DNA of 64,000 nucleotides, taken from assembly GCF_020711235.1 (NCBI RefSeq), contig NZ_JAJFAV010000011.1, positions 62,001 through 126,000 of the forward strand, in the 5' to 3' direction. Below the pieces are notes generated by a model. It saw nothing but the letters and a program-made list of their open reading frames with translations. It did not search any database and was not told the DNA's origin. Shown here in pieces: positions 1 to 7,792 of this stretch (position 1 is the stretch's first letter; every line of letters begins with the position of its first letter). Origin of the DNA: Hymenobacter sp. 15J16-1T3B. GTDB lineage: Bacteria > Bacteroidota > Bacteroidia > Cytophagales > Hymenobacteraceae. The translations under genes were made by a program, and so were the position numbers.

Positions 1-1
1 T

Positions 2-661
2 GGCATTCCGGTCCTGATTGGCAGCGTGCTACGCGAAGTGCCCTACACCATTGTGGCCAGCGCCAACCGCAACCCGAGCCTGAGCATGAGTCGTGGCGGC
101 ACCACCCTGCCCCTCGGCCAGCCGCTGGCGGTAGCGCCGGGCCAGAACGTGACACTCACCTTCACCGGCTCGGACCCGGACGCCGGCCAGGCGCTACGCC
201 TGAGCAGCGACGTGGCCACGCTGCTACCCGGCGCCACGTTTCAGCCCAACTTGGTTTCGCCCACGGCTCAGTTTAGCTGGCAGGTGCCGGCCACGGCGCC
301 CAACGGCACCTACGCCTTTGCCGTGCGCGTGACCGACAACGCCTGCCCCCTCAACGGCACCGAAGTGCGCACCGTCATGCTGCGCGTCGACAACCGCCTG
401 ACCGCCGCCAGCACGCCCGCGCGCCTCGCCATGCCCCTGCCGGCCTTCCCCGTGCCCTTCACCGACCACGTCACATTCCGGCTGCCCGCGGCGCAAGAGC
501 AGGCGGTGCTCATCACCGACGGGCTAGGCCGCGCCGTGGCCCGCCTGCGCAGCCGCCCCGATGGCAGCGTGACCTGGCAGCCCGGACCGGTGGCGGCCGG
601 GGTGTATTTTGCCCGCACCGCCGACGGCCAGCAGGTGGCCCGTCTGGTCAAGGCGGACTAA
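2..661 (+). CDS. C-terminal part of a secreted protein with a T9SS type A sorting domain (5' end outside window)
   Basis: The reading frame is already open at the first bases of the window, so the start lies upstream and only the last 219 residues are visible. The middle part looks like an extracellular Ig/cadherin-like beta domain (DPDAGQAL..., followed by a TAPNGTYAFAVRVTD stretch). The last ~75 residues have the form of the Bacteroidota type IX secretion sorting domain: a Pro-rich lead (PLPAFPVPF), a beta strand with LITDGLGRAV, then GVYFARTADGQQVARLVKAD. The protein is probably exported by the type IX system and anchored at or released from the cell surface. Its N-terminal function cannot be told from here. 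Confidence 0.85.
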   Translation, partial: GIPVLIGSVLREVPYTIVASANRNPSLSMSRGGTTLPLGQPLAVAPGQNVTLTFTGSDPDAGQALRLSSDVATLLPGATFQPNLVSPTAQFSWQVPATAPNGTYAFAVRVTDNACPLNGTEVRTVMLRVDNRLTAASTPARLAMPLPAFPVPFTDHVTFRLPAAQEQAVLITDGLGRAVARLRSRPDGSVTWQPGPVAAGVYFARTADGQQVARLVKAD

Positions 662-685
662 ACACTGGACGCAAGCCTGGCAGTC

Positions 686-727
686 AACGCCGGTGAGCCC
701 GCTCCAGTGCGGTGCTTGCCGGCGTTT
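686..727. terminator. Possible terminator between convergent genes
   Basis: An 8 bp inverted repeat (AACGCCGG at 686-693, CCGGCGTT at 719-726) is followed by a short T run. It lies between the end of the T9SS protein and the end of the convergent glycosyltransferase operon. The loop is long, so this is tentative. Confidence 0.35.
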
Positions 728-768
728 CTCTATTGCCTTTTGCGCGGCAGCCTGCTTCTCGGCGCTGA

Positions 769-2061
769 TCAGTCGCCAGCCGCAGCGTGGCCCGCACCAG
801 CCGTCAGCGCGCGAGCGGGCCGGCGGTACTCGGAGTACAGGCAGCGAAACCCCGTCAGCAGGGCCAACGCGAACAAGCCGGCCACCAGTTGCGGGTGCTG
901 CACCAGCCAGGTGGGCTGGTGGTGGTAGTGCCGAAACATGGTTTGCAGGTTCAGCCAGTAGGCCAGCGACGTCAGCGCGTAGGGCCACCAGCGGCGGGTG
1001 AGCAGGGCGTAGCTGCCCAAAAACAGCACCGCCGGGTGCCAGTACCGCTCGTGCATCTCGGTGTTGAAAAAGCAGAACACCAACGGTAAGAGTCCGCCGA
1101 CTAGCAGCACCAGCGGCGCCTCGGCGGCGGTAAACGTGGCGGCCCGCCGGAGTTTTTGCCAGGCCAGCCACGCCACCGGCGCCAGCGCCAGGGCCGAACC
1201 GCCGAGCCAAGCCAGCAGCCCCCATTGCCGGTAGCTCAGGCCGAATTTGCGCAGGGTGTCGGGCACCCAAAACAGCGCGTCGGGCATGAGCAGCGTCCAC
1301 ACGTTGAAGGCGTTGACGGTGGTGTAGGGGTACAGGCTAACGGCCGTGAAATTGATGGCCAGAATGCGCGGCAGGTAGTTGTGCTCGCCGCCCCAGATAA
1401 ACGGCGCCAGCAGCAGCGCCTGCACCGCGGCAGCGGCCCCCACGCCCGTCAGCACCTGCCGCGGCCGGTGGCGCCCGAGCGGCAGCCACAGCAGCCCGAG
1501 CAGGGGCAGAAACACAATGGCCTGCAGCTTGGCGTTGAGCGCCAGCACGTAAAGCACCAAGCTGAGCGCCAGCCGCCCGCGCAGGGCCAGCACCACGGCG
1601 GCAAAGCTGAGGGCGGTAAAAATGGCGTCGACCTGCTGCCAGACGAGGGTATTGTAGAGGTAGCCCACGTTGAGCAGCAGCCACAGCGCGCCCACGAAGC
1701 GCTGCCAGTGGCCGCGCAGCCACGAGGCCGCCAGCAGCGCCCCGGCGAAGTCGAAGAGCAGGGTAAACGCCTTCAGCCCGTGCGAGTACGCCTGAATAGC
1801 CCCCTCGCTGCCCGCCAGCCGGCCGAACAACCAGAGGATGTAGTGGTAAAGCGGGTTGTAGTCGAGCGAGGGCAACGCGTACGCATTGCCGAGGCCGTGG
1901 CGGAAAATGTGCACGGCCCAGGCCTGCCAGGCAGCCCGGTCGCCCTCGTGGGCGGTGGGGCCGGCCAGGGCCAGCAGCAGGCCGAACAGCAGCGCGTACA
2001 GGCCCGCGTGGGCCCCTTTCGGCCACCATTGCGCGCTTCGGCTCGACCACACCCTTTTCAT
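769..2061 (-). CDS. GT-C type membrane glycosyltransferase (mannosyltransferase-like), copy 1
   Basis: The product is a 430-residue polytopic membrane protein with about ten hydrophobic segments. Its layout fits the GT-C glycosyltransferases that use polyprenyl-phosphate sugars (Gpi18/PIG-V-like, COG5542 style). Motifs shared with the next gene upstream are a YNPLYHY segment before a LWLFG helix, a QVDAI loop, an N-A-K-L-Q helix, and HERYWHPAVLFLG near the C-terminus. It is the last gene of a minus-strand set and starts 10 nt after the stop of its paralogue. I chose the ATG at 2061 because the longer form would need a TTG at 2079 inside the upstream stop region. The acceptor and sugar are unknown. 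Confidence 0.8.
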   Translation of the reverse strand: MKRVWSSRSAQWWPKGAHAGLYALLFGLLLALAGPTAHEGDRAAWQAWAVHIFRHGLGNAYALPSLDYNPLYHYILWLFGRLAGSEGAIQAYSHGLKAFTLLFDFAGALLAASWLRGHWQRFVGALWLLLNVGYLYNTLVWQQVDAIFTALSFAAVVLALRGRLALSLVLYVLALNAKLQAIVFLPLLGLLWLPLGRHRPRQVLTGVGAAAAVQALLLAPFIWGGEHNYLPRILAINFTAVSLYPYTTVNAFNVWTLLMPDALFWVPDTLRKFGLSYRQWGLLAWLGGSALALAPVAWLAWQKLRRAATFTAAEAPLVLLVGGLLPLVFCFFNTEMHERYWHPAVLFLGSYALLTRRWWPYALTSLAYWLNLQTMFRHYHHQPTWLVQHPQLVAGLFALALLTGFRCLYSEYRRPARALTAGAGHAAAGD

Positions 2062-2071
2062 GCCCTCAAAA

Positions 2072-3373
2072 CTACGCAAGCCGCGCGGTGGCGCGCTGCC
2101 GGCCCAACGCCCGCAGGCCGGTGCCGAGCGGGGCTAGCCGGTACAATTCGGTCAGCCCAACCCCAATGGCGGCGGCAAAGAGCAGGGCCACCACTTTTGG
2201 GTGCAGCAGGCCGGGCGACCAGGCCCGTAGCGGCAGGTAGCCCAGCACGGCGTCCAGGTTAAGCAAATAGGCCAGGCTCACCAGCACTAGCAGCGCGTAA
2301 CGGCGGCTCACGCCGGCGTAGGCACCCAGAAACAGCACCGCCGGGTGCCAGTACCGCTCGTGCATCTGGGTGTTGAAAAAGCAGAACACCAGCGGCACCA
2401 GCGCGAAGCTGAGCAGCGCCAGGGGCCGGTCGGGGGGCCGGGGCTGGCGCAGCCGGCTGAGCGCGTGCAGCAGCAGGGGCAGCAGCACGGCCGTGGCGGC
2501 CACCCCGAACAGCAGCAGGCCCCAGCGCTGGTAGCTCAGCCCGTGCCAAAGGTCGGAGTCGAGGCGGGTGAGCAGGGGGCCGTCGGCCGTCAGTTGCCAC
2601 CAGTTGAAGGCGTTCATCGACAAAAACGGGTAGTAGCCCACCGCCTGCCGGTTGATGCGCCAAATGTCGGCCAGGTAGCTCCGTTCTCCGCCCACCGCGA
2701 AGGGCAGCAGCACCAAGGCCAGCGTACCCGCACCGGCCAGCAGGGCAGCGGCCAGCCGGCGCGGGGCCTGCCACCACCGCGGTGCCCAGAGCAGCAGCAG
2801 CGGGGGCAGGAAAATCAGCGCCTGCAGCTTGGCCGCCAGCGCCAGGGCAAAGCAGGCCGCGCTCCAGGCGCCGCGGCCGCGCAGGGCCAGCACCACGGCC
2901 GCCAAGCTTAGGCAGGAATAGATGGCGTCGACCTGGCCCCAGACGAGCGAATTGTAGAGGTAGCCGAGGTTGAGCAGCAGCCCGAGCGAACTGAGGAAGC
3001 GCCTCCGTCCGCCGCCCGCTAGCGAGGCGGCCAGCAGTGCCCCGGCCACGTCGAAGGGCAGGGTGAGCAGTTTCAGGGAATAGCGCTGCGTCTCGATGGC
3101 CGCGCTGCTGCCCGCCAGCTGCCCAAACAGCCAGAGCATGTAGTGGTAGAGCGGGTTGTAGTTGTTGCCGGGCACCGCGTACACGTTGCCCAGGCCGTGG
3201 GCCCGGCTGTACTGGGCCCAGCGCACCCACAACCAGAAGTCGTTTTTGAAGCCCGTGGCGGGCAACAAAACCACCAGCAGGGTCAGTAAGAGCGCGTACC
3301 AGCCGGCGTACGGGCCCAAAGGCCAGCGGAGCCACCAGGCCGGGCGGGCGGCGGAGCGGGCAGACTCGTTCAC
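2072..3373 (-). CDS. GT-C type membrane glycosyltransferase (mannosyltransferase-like), copy 2
   Basis: This 433-residue polytopic membrane protein is a clear paralogue of the downstream gene. It shares NYNPLYHYMLWLFGQLAGS, a GQVDAIYS loop, a LALAAKLQALIFLPP helix and the HERYWHPAVLFLGAY motif in the same order and at similar spacing. The family transfers sugars from polyprenyl phosphate to lipid, protein or glycan acceptors at the outer face of the inner membrane. The start is GTG, 5 nt after the SIMPL gene stop, so the three genes are probably one transcript. The pair looks like a tandem duplication whose members have since diverged. Substrates cannot be deduced. Confidence 0.8.
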   Translation of the reverse strand: MNESARSAARPAWWLRWPLGPYAGWYALLLTLLVVLLPATGFKNDFWLWVRWAQYSRAHGLGNVYAVPGNNYNPLYHYMLWLFGQLAGSSAAIETQRYSLKLLTLPFDVAGALLAASLAGGGRRRFLSSLGLLLNLGYLYNSLVWGQVDAIYSCLSLAAVVLALRGRGAWSAACFALALAAKLQALIFLPPLLLLWAPRWWQAPRRLAAALLAGAGTLALVLLPFAVGGERSYLADIWRINRQAVGYYPFLSMNAFNWWQLTADGPLLTRLDSDLWHGLSYQRWGLLLFGVAATAVLLPLLLHALSRLRQPRPPDRPLALLSFALVPLVFCFFNTQMHERYWHPAVLFLGAYAGVSRRYALLVLVSLAYLLNLDAVLGYLPLRAWSPGLLHPKVVALLFAAAIGVGLTELYRLAPLGTGLRALGRQRATARLA

Positions 3374-3378
3374 GCGGC

Positions 3379-4092
3379 TTACTTCAGCTCAAATTCGGCG
3401 TCCACGGTGCTGCTGACCGGGATGGTGCGCAGGTTGGGCGGCGGGGCCTGATCAGTGCCGCTTTCCTCTAGGCGTTCTTTGTAGTAGTACGCCTGCTGCA
3501 CCCGAATGCCGGTAAACGGCGTCACTTCGCTTACCGACACGGCCGGGCCCAGCTGCTGCCCGAGCTGTCGGGCCAGCACGCCCGCTTTCTGCCGGGCGTT
3601 ATCCACCGCTTTGGCCAGCACCTCTTGCTTGCGCGCCTCCAGTTGCGTGCTCTCCAGCCGGGCCACCTTTACGTTGTCGGCCCCGGTCTGCACCAGGCGC
3701 GGAATCAGGTCGTTGAGCACCGCCGGTTTGTCGAGCATGAGGCGGTACACCCGCGTCAGTGACACGTTGGAGTTGTAGGTTTTCGAGAGGCCGTAGCCGT
3801 AGGCCGAGAGGTTGTCGAGCACCAGCTTGTCGCGCGGCACGCCAAAGCCCTGCACCGCCGCCAGCAAGGCCTGTTCCTGGGCTTTGGCCTTCTCGTTGTC
3901 CTTCACGTTATCCGACACGCGGTAGGTAATCAGCAGCTCCACCCGTTCGGGTTCCACCTCGGCCGTGGCGTTGCCGCGCACGGCCACGGTGCGGGGCTTG
4001 GGCGGGGCCGGCAGTTGGGCCGCGGCCACCAGGGGAGCCGCCAGCAAGAGGGCGGCCAACAGGCAATGGTACAGGCGCATCATTGAACTCAT
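3379..4092 (-). CDS. SIMPL domain (DUF541) periplasmic protein
   Basis: This 237-residue protein has a signal peptide (LLAALLLAAPLVAAAQ) followed by the SIMPL/DUF541 domain, recognisable from RTVAVRGNATAEVEPERVEL, the A-K-A-Q-EQALLAAVQ helix and the later DNARQKAGVLARQLGQQLG stretch. The family forms periplasmic or outer-membrane oligomers of poorly known role; E. coli YggE is linked to oxidative stress. The gene is the first of three on the minus strand and sits 5 nt before the glycosyltransferase pair. Whether it works with them is not shown by the sequence. Confidence 0.9.
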   Translation of the reverse strand: MSSMMRLYHCLLAALLLAAPLVAAAQLPAPPKPRTVAVRGNATAEVEPERVELLITYRVSDNVKDNEKAKAQEQALLAAVQGFGVPRDKLVLDNLSAYGYGLSKTYNSNVSLTRVYRLMLDKPAVLNDLIPRLVQTGADNVKVARLESTQLEARKQEVLAKAVDNARQKAGVLARQLGQQLGPAVSVSEVTPFTGIRVQQAYYYKERLEESGTDQAPPPNLRTIPVSSTVDAEFELK

Positions 4093-4109
4093 AAAGGCGA
4101 AACGAATAC

Positions 4110-4152
4110 AAAAAAGCCGTCATTTCCCGCCTAAACGCGAAATGACGGCCTT
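4110..4152 (-). terminator. Rho-independent terminator of the trans-sulfuration gene
   Basis: On the minus strand an 11 bp stem (arms 4139-4149 and 4116-4126, GCCGTCATTTC and its complement) is followed by a run of six T. It lies just after the stop at 4168 and before the SIMPL gene, so it separates the two transcription units. Confidence 0.8.
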
Positions 4153-4167
4153 GCTGTATGGCGGGGC

Positions 4168-5307
4168 TTAGCCCAGGGCCTGCGCCAGGTCCTCGATGAG
4201 GTCTTCGGCGTCTTCGATGCCCACCGAGAGGCGAATCAGCGAATCGGAGAGGCCGGCTTTGCGACGCTCCTCGGCCGGGATGCTGGCGTGCGTCATGGTG
4301 GCGGGGTGGCCCGAGAGGCTTTCCACGCCGCCCAGGCTTTCGGCCAGCGAGAACAGCTGGAACTTCTCCAGCACGGCCACTGCGTCCTCTACCTTGTCGC
4401 CCTTGAGCACGAAAGACATCATGCCGCCGAAGTCGCGCATCTGCTGGCGCGCCACTTGGTGGTTGGGGTGCGACTCAAAGCCGGGCCAGTACACCTTGTC
4501 CACGCGCGGGTGCTGGCGCAGGTACTCGGCCACGGCGCGGCCGTTTTCGGAGTGGCGCTGCATGCGGATGTGCAAGGTCTTGAGGCCGCGCAGCACCAGG
4601 AAGCAGTCCTGGGGCCCGGGCGTGCCGCCGCAGGCGTTCTGGATGAAGGCGAGGCGCTGGTGCAGCTCGTCGTCCTGCACGATGAGGGCGCCCATCACCA
4701 CGTCGGAGTGGCCGCCCATGTACTTGGTCAGGGAGTGCATCACCACATCGGCCCCGAGGTCCAGCGGCGTCTGCAGGTAGGGCGTGGCGAAGGTGTTGTC
4801 GACCACCAGCAGGGCACCGCCGGCGTGGGCCACTTCGGCAATGGCGCGGATGTCGACCACGTGCAGCAGCGGGTTGGTGGGCGTTTCGGCCCACACCAGC
4901 TTGGTGCGCTCAGTCATGGCCGCGCGCACGGCCTCCGCGTCGTGCATGGGCACGAAGGTGAACTTGATGCCATACTTGGCGAAGACCTTGGTGAAGATGC
5001 GGTAGGAGCCGCCGTACAGGTCGTTGGTGGCCACCACTTCGTCGCCGGGCTCCAGCAACTTGATGATGCAGTCGATGGCGGCCATGCCCGAGGCGAAGCA
5101 CAGGCCGTGCTTGCCGTTTTCGAGGGCGGCCAGCGCGTCCTGCAGCTGGGTGCGCGTGGGGTTGTGGGTGCGCGAGTACTCGTAGCCTTTATGGTCGCCC
5201 GGCGAGCGTTGCACGTAGGTCGAGGTCTGGTAGATGGGCGTCATGATGGCGCCGGTGGTCGGGTCCGGGTGCACGCCGGCGTGAATGGCTTTGGTGCCGA
5301 ATTTCAT
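4168..5307 (-). CDS. Trans-sulfuration PLP enzyme (cystathionine gamma-synthase/lyase family)
   Basis: This 379-residue enzyme belongs to the Cys/Met metabolism PLP family. MKFGTKAIHAG at the N-terminus, YEYSRTHNPTR, the cofactor-contacting FASGMAA segment and VVMHSLTKYMGGHSDV with the Schiff-base lysine (about residue 195) are all present. The length is normal. Members make cystathionine from an activated homoserine ester or cleave it to cysteine and 2-oxobutanoate; the close similarity of MetB and CTH/MetC-like enzymes prevents a firm choice. The start is the ATG at 5307, since the open frame upstream (to 5430) is low-complexity and lacks family residues. The gene is alone between its terminator and a divergent VTT gene. 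Confidence 0.9.
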   Translation of the reverse strand: MKFGTKAIHAGVHPDPTTGAIMTPIYQTSTYVQRSPGDHKGYEYSRTHNPTRTQLQDALAALENGKHGLCFASGMAAIDCIIKLLEPGDEVVATNDLYGGSYRIFTKVFAKYGIKFTFVPMHDAEAVRAAMTERTKLVWAETPTNPLLHVVDIRAIAEVAHAGGALLVVDNTFATPYLQTPLDLGADVVMHSLTKYMGGHSDVVMGALIVQDDELHQRLAFIQNACGGTPGPQDCFLVLRGLKTLHIRMQRHSENGRAVAEYLRQHPRVDKVYWPGFESHPNHQVARQQMRDFGGMMSFVLKGDKVEDAVAVLEKFQLFSLAESLGGVESLSGHPATMTHASIPAEERRKAGLSDSLIRLSVGIEDAEDLIEDLAQALG

Positions 5308-5534
5308 AGCGAGTCGGGAAACGGGGGCTGGGAATGGTAAGCCCGGGAAAGATAAAGGCCCCAAAGGTAGCAAGCCGCTTTTCTTCTGGCGCCCTGCTTG
5401 ATTGGCCGCGCCGCCTCGGTTGCGGCCCAAGAATCCCCGCCGCCCGGCGTAGCTTCGGCGCCCGATTCTACGTTTGAGGCGAACGAGCGGCCCGGTCGCC
5501 CGACCATCCCGCTCGTCGTCCTTTGCCGCCCGCC

Positions 5535-6233
5535 ATGCGCTTTCTCCGCGAATTACTCCAACAAAACGCTTCCACCCTGCTCTCCCTCGTGGTGCTGGCC
5601 GGCCTGCCGCTCGTCGGCGACAGTGTGCTGACTTGGGTGCTGCACACCAACAGCCACTGGCTGCAGCACCCCGGGGCCGTGCACATGCTGGTGTACTTTG
5701 CGGTGGTGGCCGTGGCCATGGCGCTGTCGCTCACTCACACCACGCTCGTCACGCTCATCACCGGCTTCTACTTCGGTTGGCCGGGTTTCGGCGGCCTCGT
5801 GCTCAGCTACATCCTGGCGGCCATGGTCGGCTACCTCATTGCCTCCTCCCTCGACCACGGCAAAATGCTCAGCTTTCTGCACCGCTTCCCCAAGGCCGAA
5901 GCAGTAATGGAAGAGCTACGCAAGCAAAGCTGGCAACTGGTGCTGCTCACGCGCATCTCCCCGGTGCTGCCCTTCGCCATGATTACCTTTATTCTGGCTG
6001 TGGTAAAGGTGCCGCGGCAGCAGTTTCTGGCCGCCTCGGTGCTAGGCATGCTCCCGCGGACGCTGTTTTTCTACTGGCTGGGCACCAAAGCCAACGACGT
6101 GTTTGCCCTACTCAGCGACCCCGACACCGGCACCGCCGGCAAGCTGCTGGTGATTGGACTGCTAGCTGGCTCGGCCCTGGGGCTGTACTGGCTTTTCAAC
6201 CGGGCGCTGCAGCGGGCCTTGAAAAAAAGCTAA
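5535..6233 (+). CDS. TVP38/TMEM64 (VTT domain) membrane protein
   Basis: The product has 232 residues and about six hydrophobic segments. The central part carries the VTT/SNARE-associated domain: a TLVTLITGFYFGWPGFGGL segment, an SYILAAMVGY helix, and the typical LLTRISPVLPFAMITFILAV block that ends in a reentrant proline motif. The family includes DedA-like proteins linked to lipid scrambling or flipping across the inner membrane; the exact role here is unknown. I chose the ATG at 5535 over the TTG at 5523 four codons earlier. The gene is divergent from the trans-sulfuration gene and followed by tRNA-Arg. Confidence 0.85.
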   Translation: MRFLRELLQQNASTLLSLVVLAGLPLVGDSVLTWVLHTNSHWLQHPGAVHMLVYFAVVAVAMALSLTHTTLVTLITGFYFGWPGFGGLVLSYILAAMVGYLIASSLDHGKMLSFLHRFPKAEAVMEELRKQSWQLVLLTRISPVLPFAMITFILAVVKVPRQQFLAASVLGMLPRTLFFYWLGTKANDVFALLSDPDTGTAGKLLVIGLLAGSALGLYWLFNRALQRALKKS

Positions 6234-6304
6234 AAAAATTCCGCTTGGCTTTCAGCCGGTTGCCGTTTCAGCCGCGGTATTTCCGCAGAAATGTTAAGCC
6301 AGTG

Positions 6305-6337
6305 TTTGCACAGCCCGAAAAAGAGCTCTTATCTTTG
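6305..6337 (+). promoter_or_regulatory. Bacteroidota-type promoter of tRNA-Arg
   Basis: TTTG at 6305-6308 and TATCTTTG at 6330-6337 match the Bacteroidota -33 (TTTG) and -7 (TAnnTTTG) elements with a 21 nt spacer. The mature tRNA begins 20 nt downstream, leaving a short 5' leader for RNase P. Confidence 0.8.
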
Positions 6338-6357
6338 CACCACCAAAACGGAAAAAC

Positions 6358-6431
6358 GGTCACGTAGCTCAACTGGATAGAGCACCTGGCTACGAACCAG
6401 GAGGTTTGGGGTTCGACTCCCTACGTGACCA
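6358..6431 (+). tRNA. tRNA-Arg(ACG)
   Basis: A complete cloverleaf can be folded. The acceptor arms GGTCACG (6358-6364) and CGTGACC (6424-6430) pair fully and are followed by discriminator A. The D arm is AGCTC..GAGC, the anticodon stem CCTGG/CCAGG encloses the loop CTACGAA with anticodon ACG, and the T arm contains GGTTCGACTCC. CCA is not encoded. ACG reads CGU and, after A-to-I editing, CGC/CGA arginine codons. Confidence 0.97.
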
Positions 6432-6438
6432 CTGAAAA

Positions 6439-6468
6439 CGCCCTCAGCACTGCGCTGAGGGCGTTTTT
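6439..6468 (+). terminator. Rho-independent terminator after tRNA-Arg
   Basis: A perfect 10 bp stem (CGCCCTCAGC at 6439-6448, GCTGAGGGCG at 6454-6463) with a 5 nt loop is followed by five T and a further T-rich stretch. It begins 8 nt after the tRNA. Confidence 0.92.
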
Positions 6469-6475
6469 GCTTTTA

Positions 6476-6837
6476 TCTTATTTGCCTTTATCCTAGCCCT
6501 CCTGGTTGCATTAACGCAGTTAGAACCAGCCTTCTTTTTACCAGTAAACAGCACTGCCGCAGCATTTTAGCGGCGTTGCAGGCCGAAGGCGTGAATCATT
6601 ACCTTGAAGGTGCGCCCTGTAATCGGCGACGGAGCCTCGCTGGAATAGGAGGCACAAGCTGCAGCGGCACGTCGGCAGTTCAGACCGCATTATTCATTGA
6701 CCAAACGCCCCTTTCGCGTTTCCTGGCGCCACGGCAGCTCCAACATGTTCAGGCGTCTATGTTGTCCTTGTGTTGACGGGTCATCCTTCTGCTGCCTCAG
6801 TATTTTTGGCCCCACAACGGGTAACAGCCTTTCTCCG
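6476..6837. other. Gene-free stretch between tRNA terminator and cupin gene
   Basis: The short open frames here have no protein-like character, and I see no strong hairpin or repeat. It probably holds the cupin promoter, but no clear TAnnTTTG box was found close to the start codon. Confidence 0.4.
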
Positions 6838-7212
6838 ATGCACACTGATTCTACTTCTTCCGCGCAGCTGCGTTCCATTGACTCGGCCGAGCACTACCGC
6901 TGGGGTGAGCAGTGCGACGGGTGGCACTTGGTAAATACGCCCGAGTTGAGCGTGATTCAGGAGCGGATGCCGCCGGGCACGGCCGAGCAGTACCATTACC
7001 ACGAGCGGGCTCAGCAGTTTTTTTACGTGCTGCAGGGCACAGCCACCTTCGACGTGGCAGGCCGGCGCCTGACGGTGACGCCCGGTACCGGCCTGCATGT
7101 GCCGCCCGGTGCTGCGCACCGCATTCTGAACCTCGGCGCCGATGACCTGCATTTCACTGTCAGCTCACAGCCGCACGCGCACGGCGACCGGGTCGTGCTG
7201 CCCGCGCCGTAG
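6838..7212 (+). CDS. Small cupin-domain protein
   Basis: This 124-residue protein is a single cupin_2 domain. The first cupin motif is visible as EQYHYHERAQQFFYVLQGTA with the metal-ligand histidines and glutamine/glutamate. The second is GLHVPPGAAHRILN. Such small cupins are often sugar- or metabolite-binding or isomerase-like, so no specific reaction can be named. I chose the ATG at 6838 (MHTDSTSS), because the upstream extension of the frame is not protein-like. It ends 8 nt before the convergent end of a small hypothetical gene. Confidence 0.88.
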   Translation: MHTDSTSSAQLRSIDSAEHYRWGEQCDGWHLVNTPELSVIQERMPPGTAEQYHYHERAQQFFYVLQGTATFDVAGRRLTVTPGTGLHVPPGAAHRILNLGADDLHFTVSSQPHAHGDRVVLPAP

Positions 7213-7220
7213 GCTAGTCG

Positions 7221-7517
7221 CTACAGGCTAGCCAGCCACGCGATGCGGAAAAAGCGACGGTGCACCTCCAGCGCCCGCCGCAACGCCTGGCACACGGTTT
7301 CGGCCCCGATCAGGCGCGACAGGTCCTGGTCGTGCTGGTGAAACTGATCGGTCAGCCAGCGGGCAGTGCGCTCGGTGCCCCAAGCGGCCCACAGCAAGTA
7401 AGGCAGGTCCCAGCGCCAGGGAACTACGAGGTCGGGCGCTAGCTGCACCACGACGCGGATTTCGGCCACGGACTTACTGGTTTCGACCAAGGCCCGAACG
7501 CGGGGAGTTGCCATCAT
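7221..7517 (-). CDS. Small hypothetical protein
   Basis: This frame encodes 98 residues with a credible protein composition: a Trp/Leu-rich centre (PWRWDLPYLLWAAWGTE) and an amphipathic C-terminal half. It has no signal peptide and no motif I recognise. It starts with two consecutive ATG codons at 7517 and 7514 and converges on the cupin gene. It could be a lineage-specific gene; a chance frame cannot be excluded in such GC-rich DNA. Confidence 0.5.
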   Translation of the reverse strand: MMATPRVRALVETSKSVAEIRVVVQLAPDLVVPWRWDLPYLLWAAWGTERTARWLTDQFHQHDQDLSRLIGAETVCQALRRALEVHRRFFRIAWLASL

Positions 7518-7759
7518 ACCTAGCGGAGAGTCGTTGGGGGAAGCATCCTGCCCGGCGCGGGCAATGCGGGTAATACGCAGGCACGGACCTCAGGGCTACG
7601 CACTTGTTGTAAAATGCCAGTAAATACGGATTATGCGGAGAAGCGGGCCGCGCCCAGACAACCAATCATAAAACGCTGTATTATAAAATTATAAATACCA
7701 ATTCACCACCCACACAGCTCCCGAGGGCAGTGGCGGCGGCAAAGCTCGCCGGGCTTGGT

Positions 7760-7767
7760 TAGCTTTG
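7760..7767 (+). promoter_or_regulatory. Putative -7 element of the hybrid sensor gene
   Basis: TAGCTTTG matches TAnnTTTG 25 nt before the start codon at 7793. No good TTTG box lies 19-21 nt upstream. An AT-rich near-palindrome (about 7677-7697, GTATTATAA/TTATAAATAC) lies 65 nt further upstream. Confidence 0.45.
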
Positions 7768-7792
7768 GAACATTACCCATTGCTTCCCCTGC

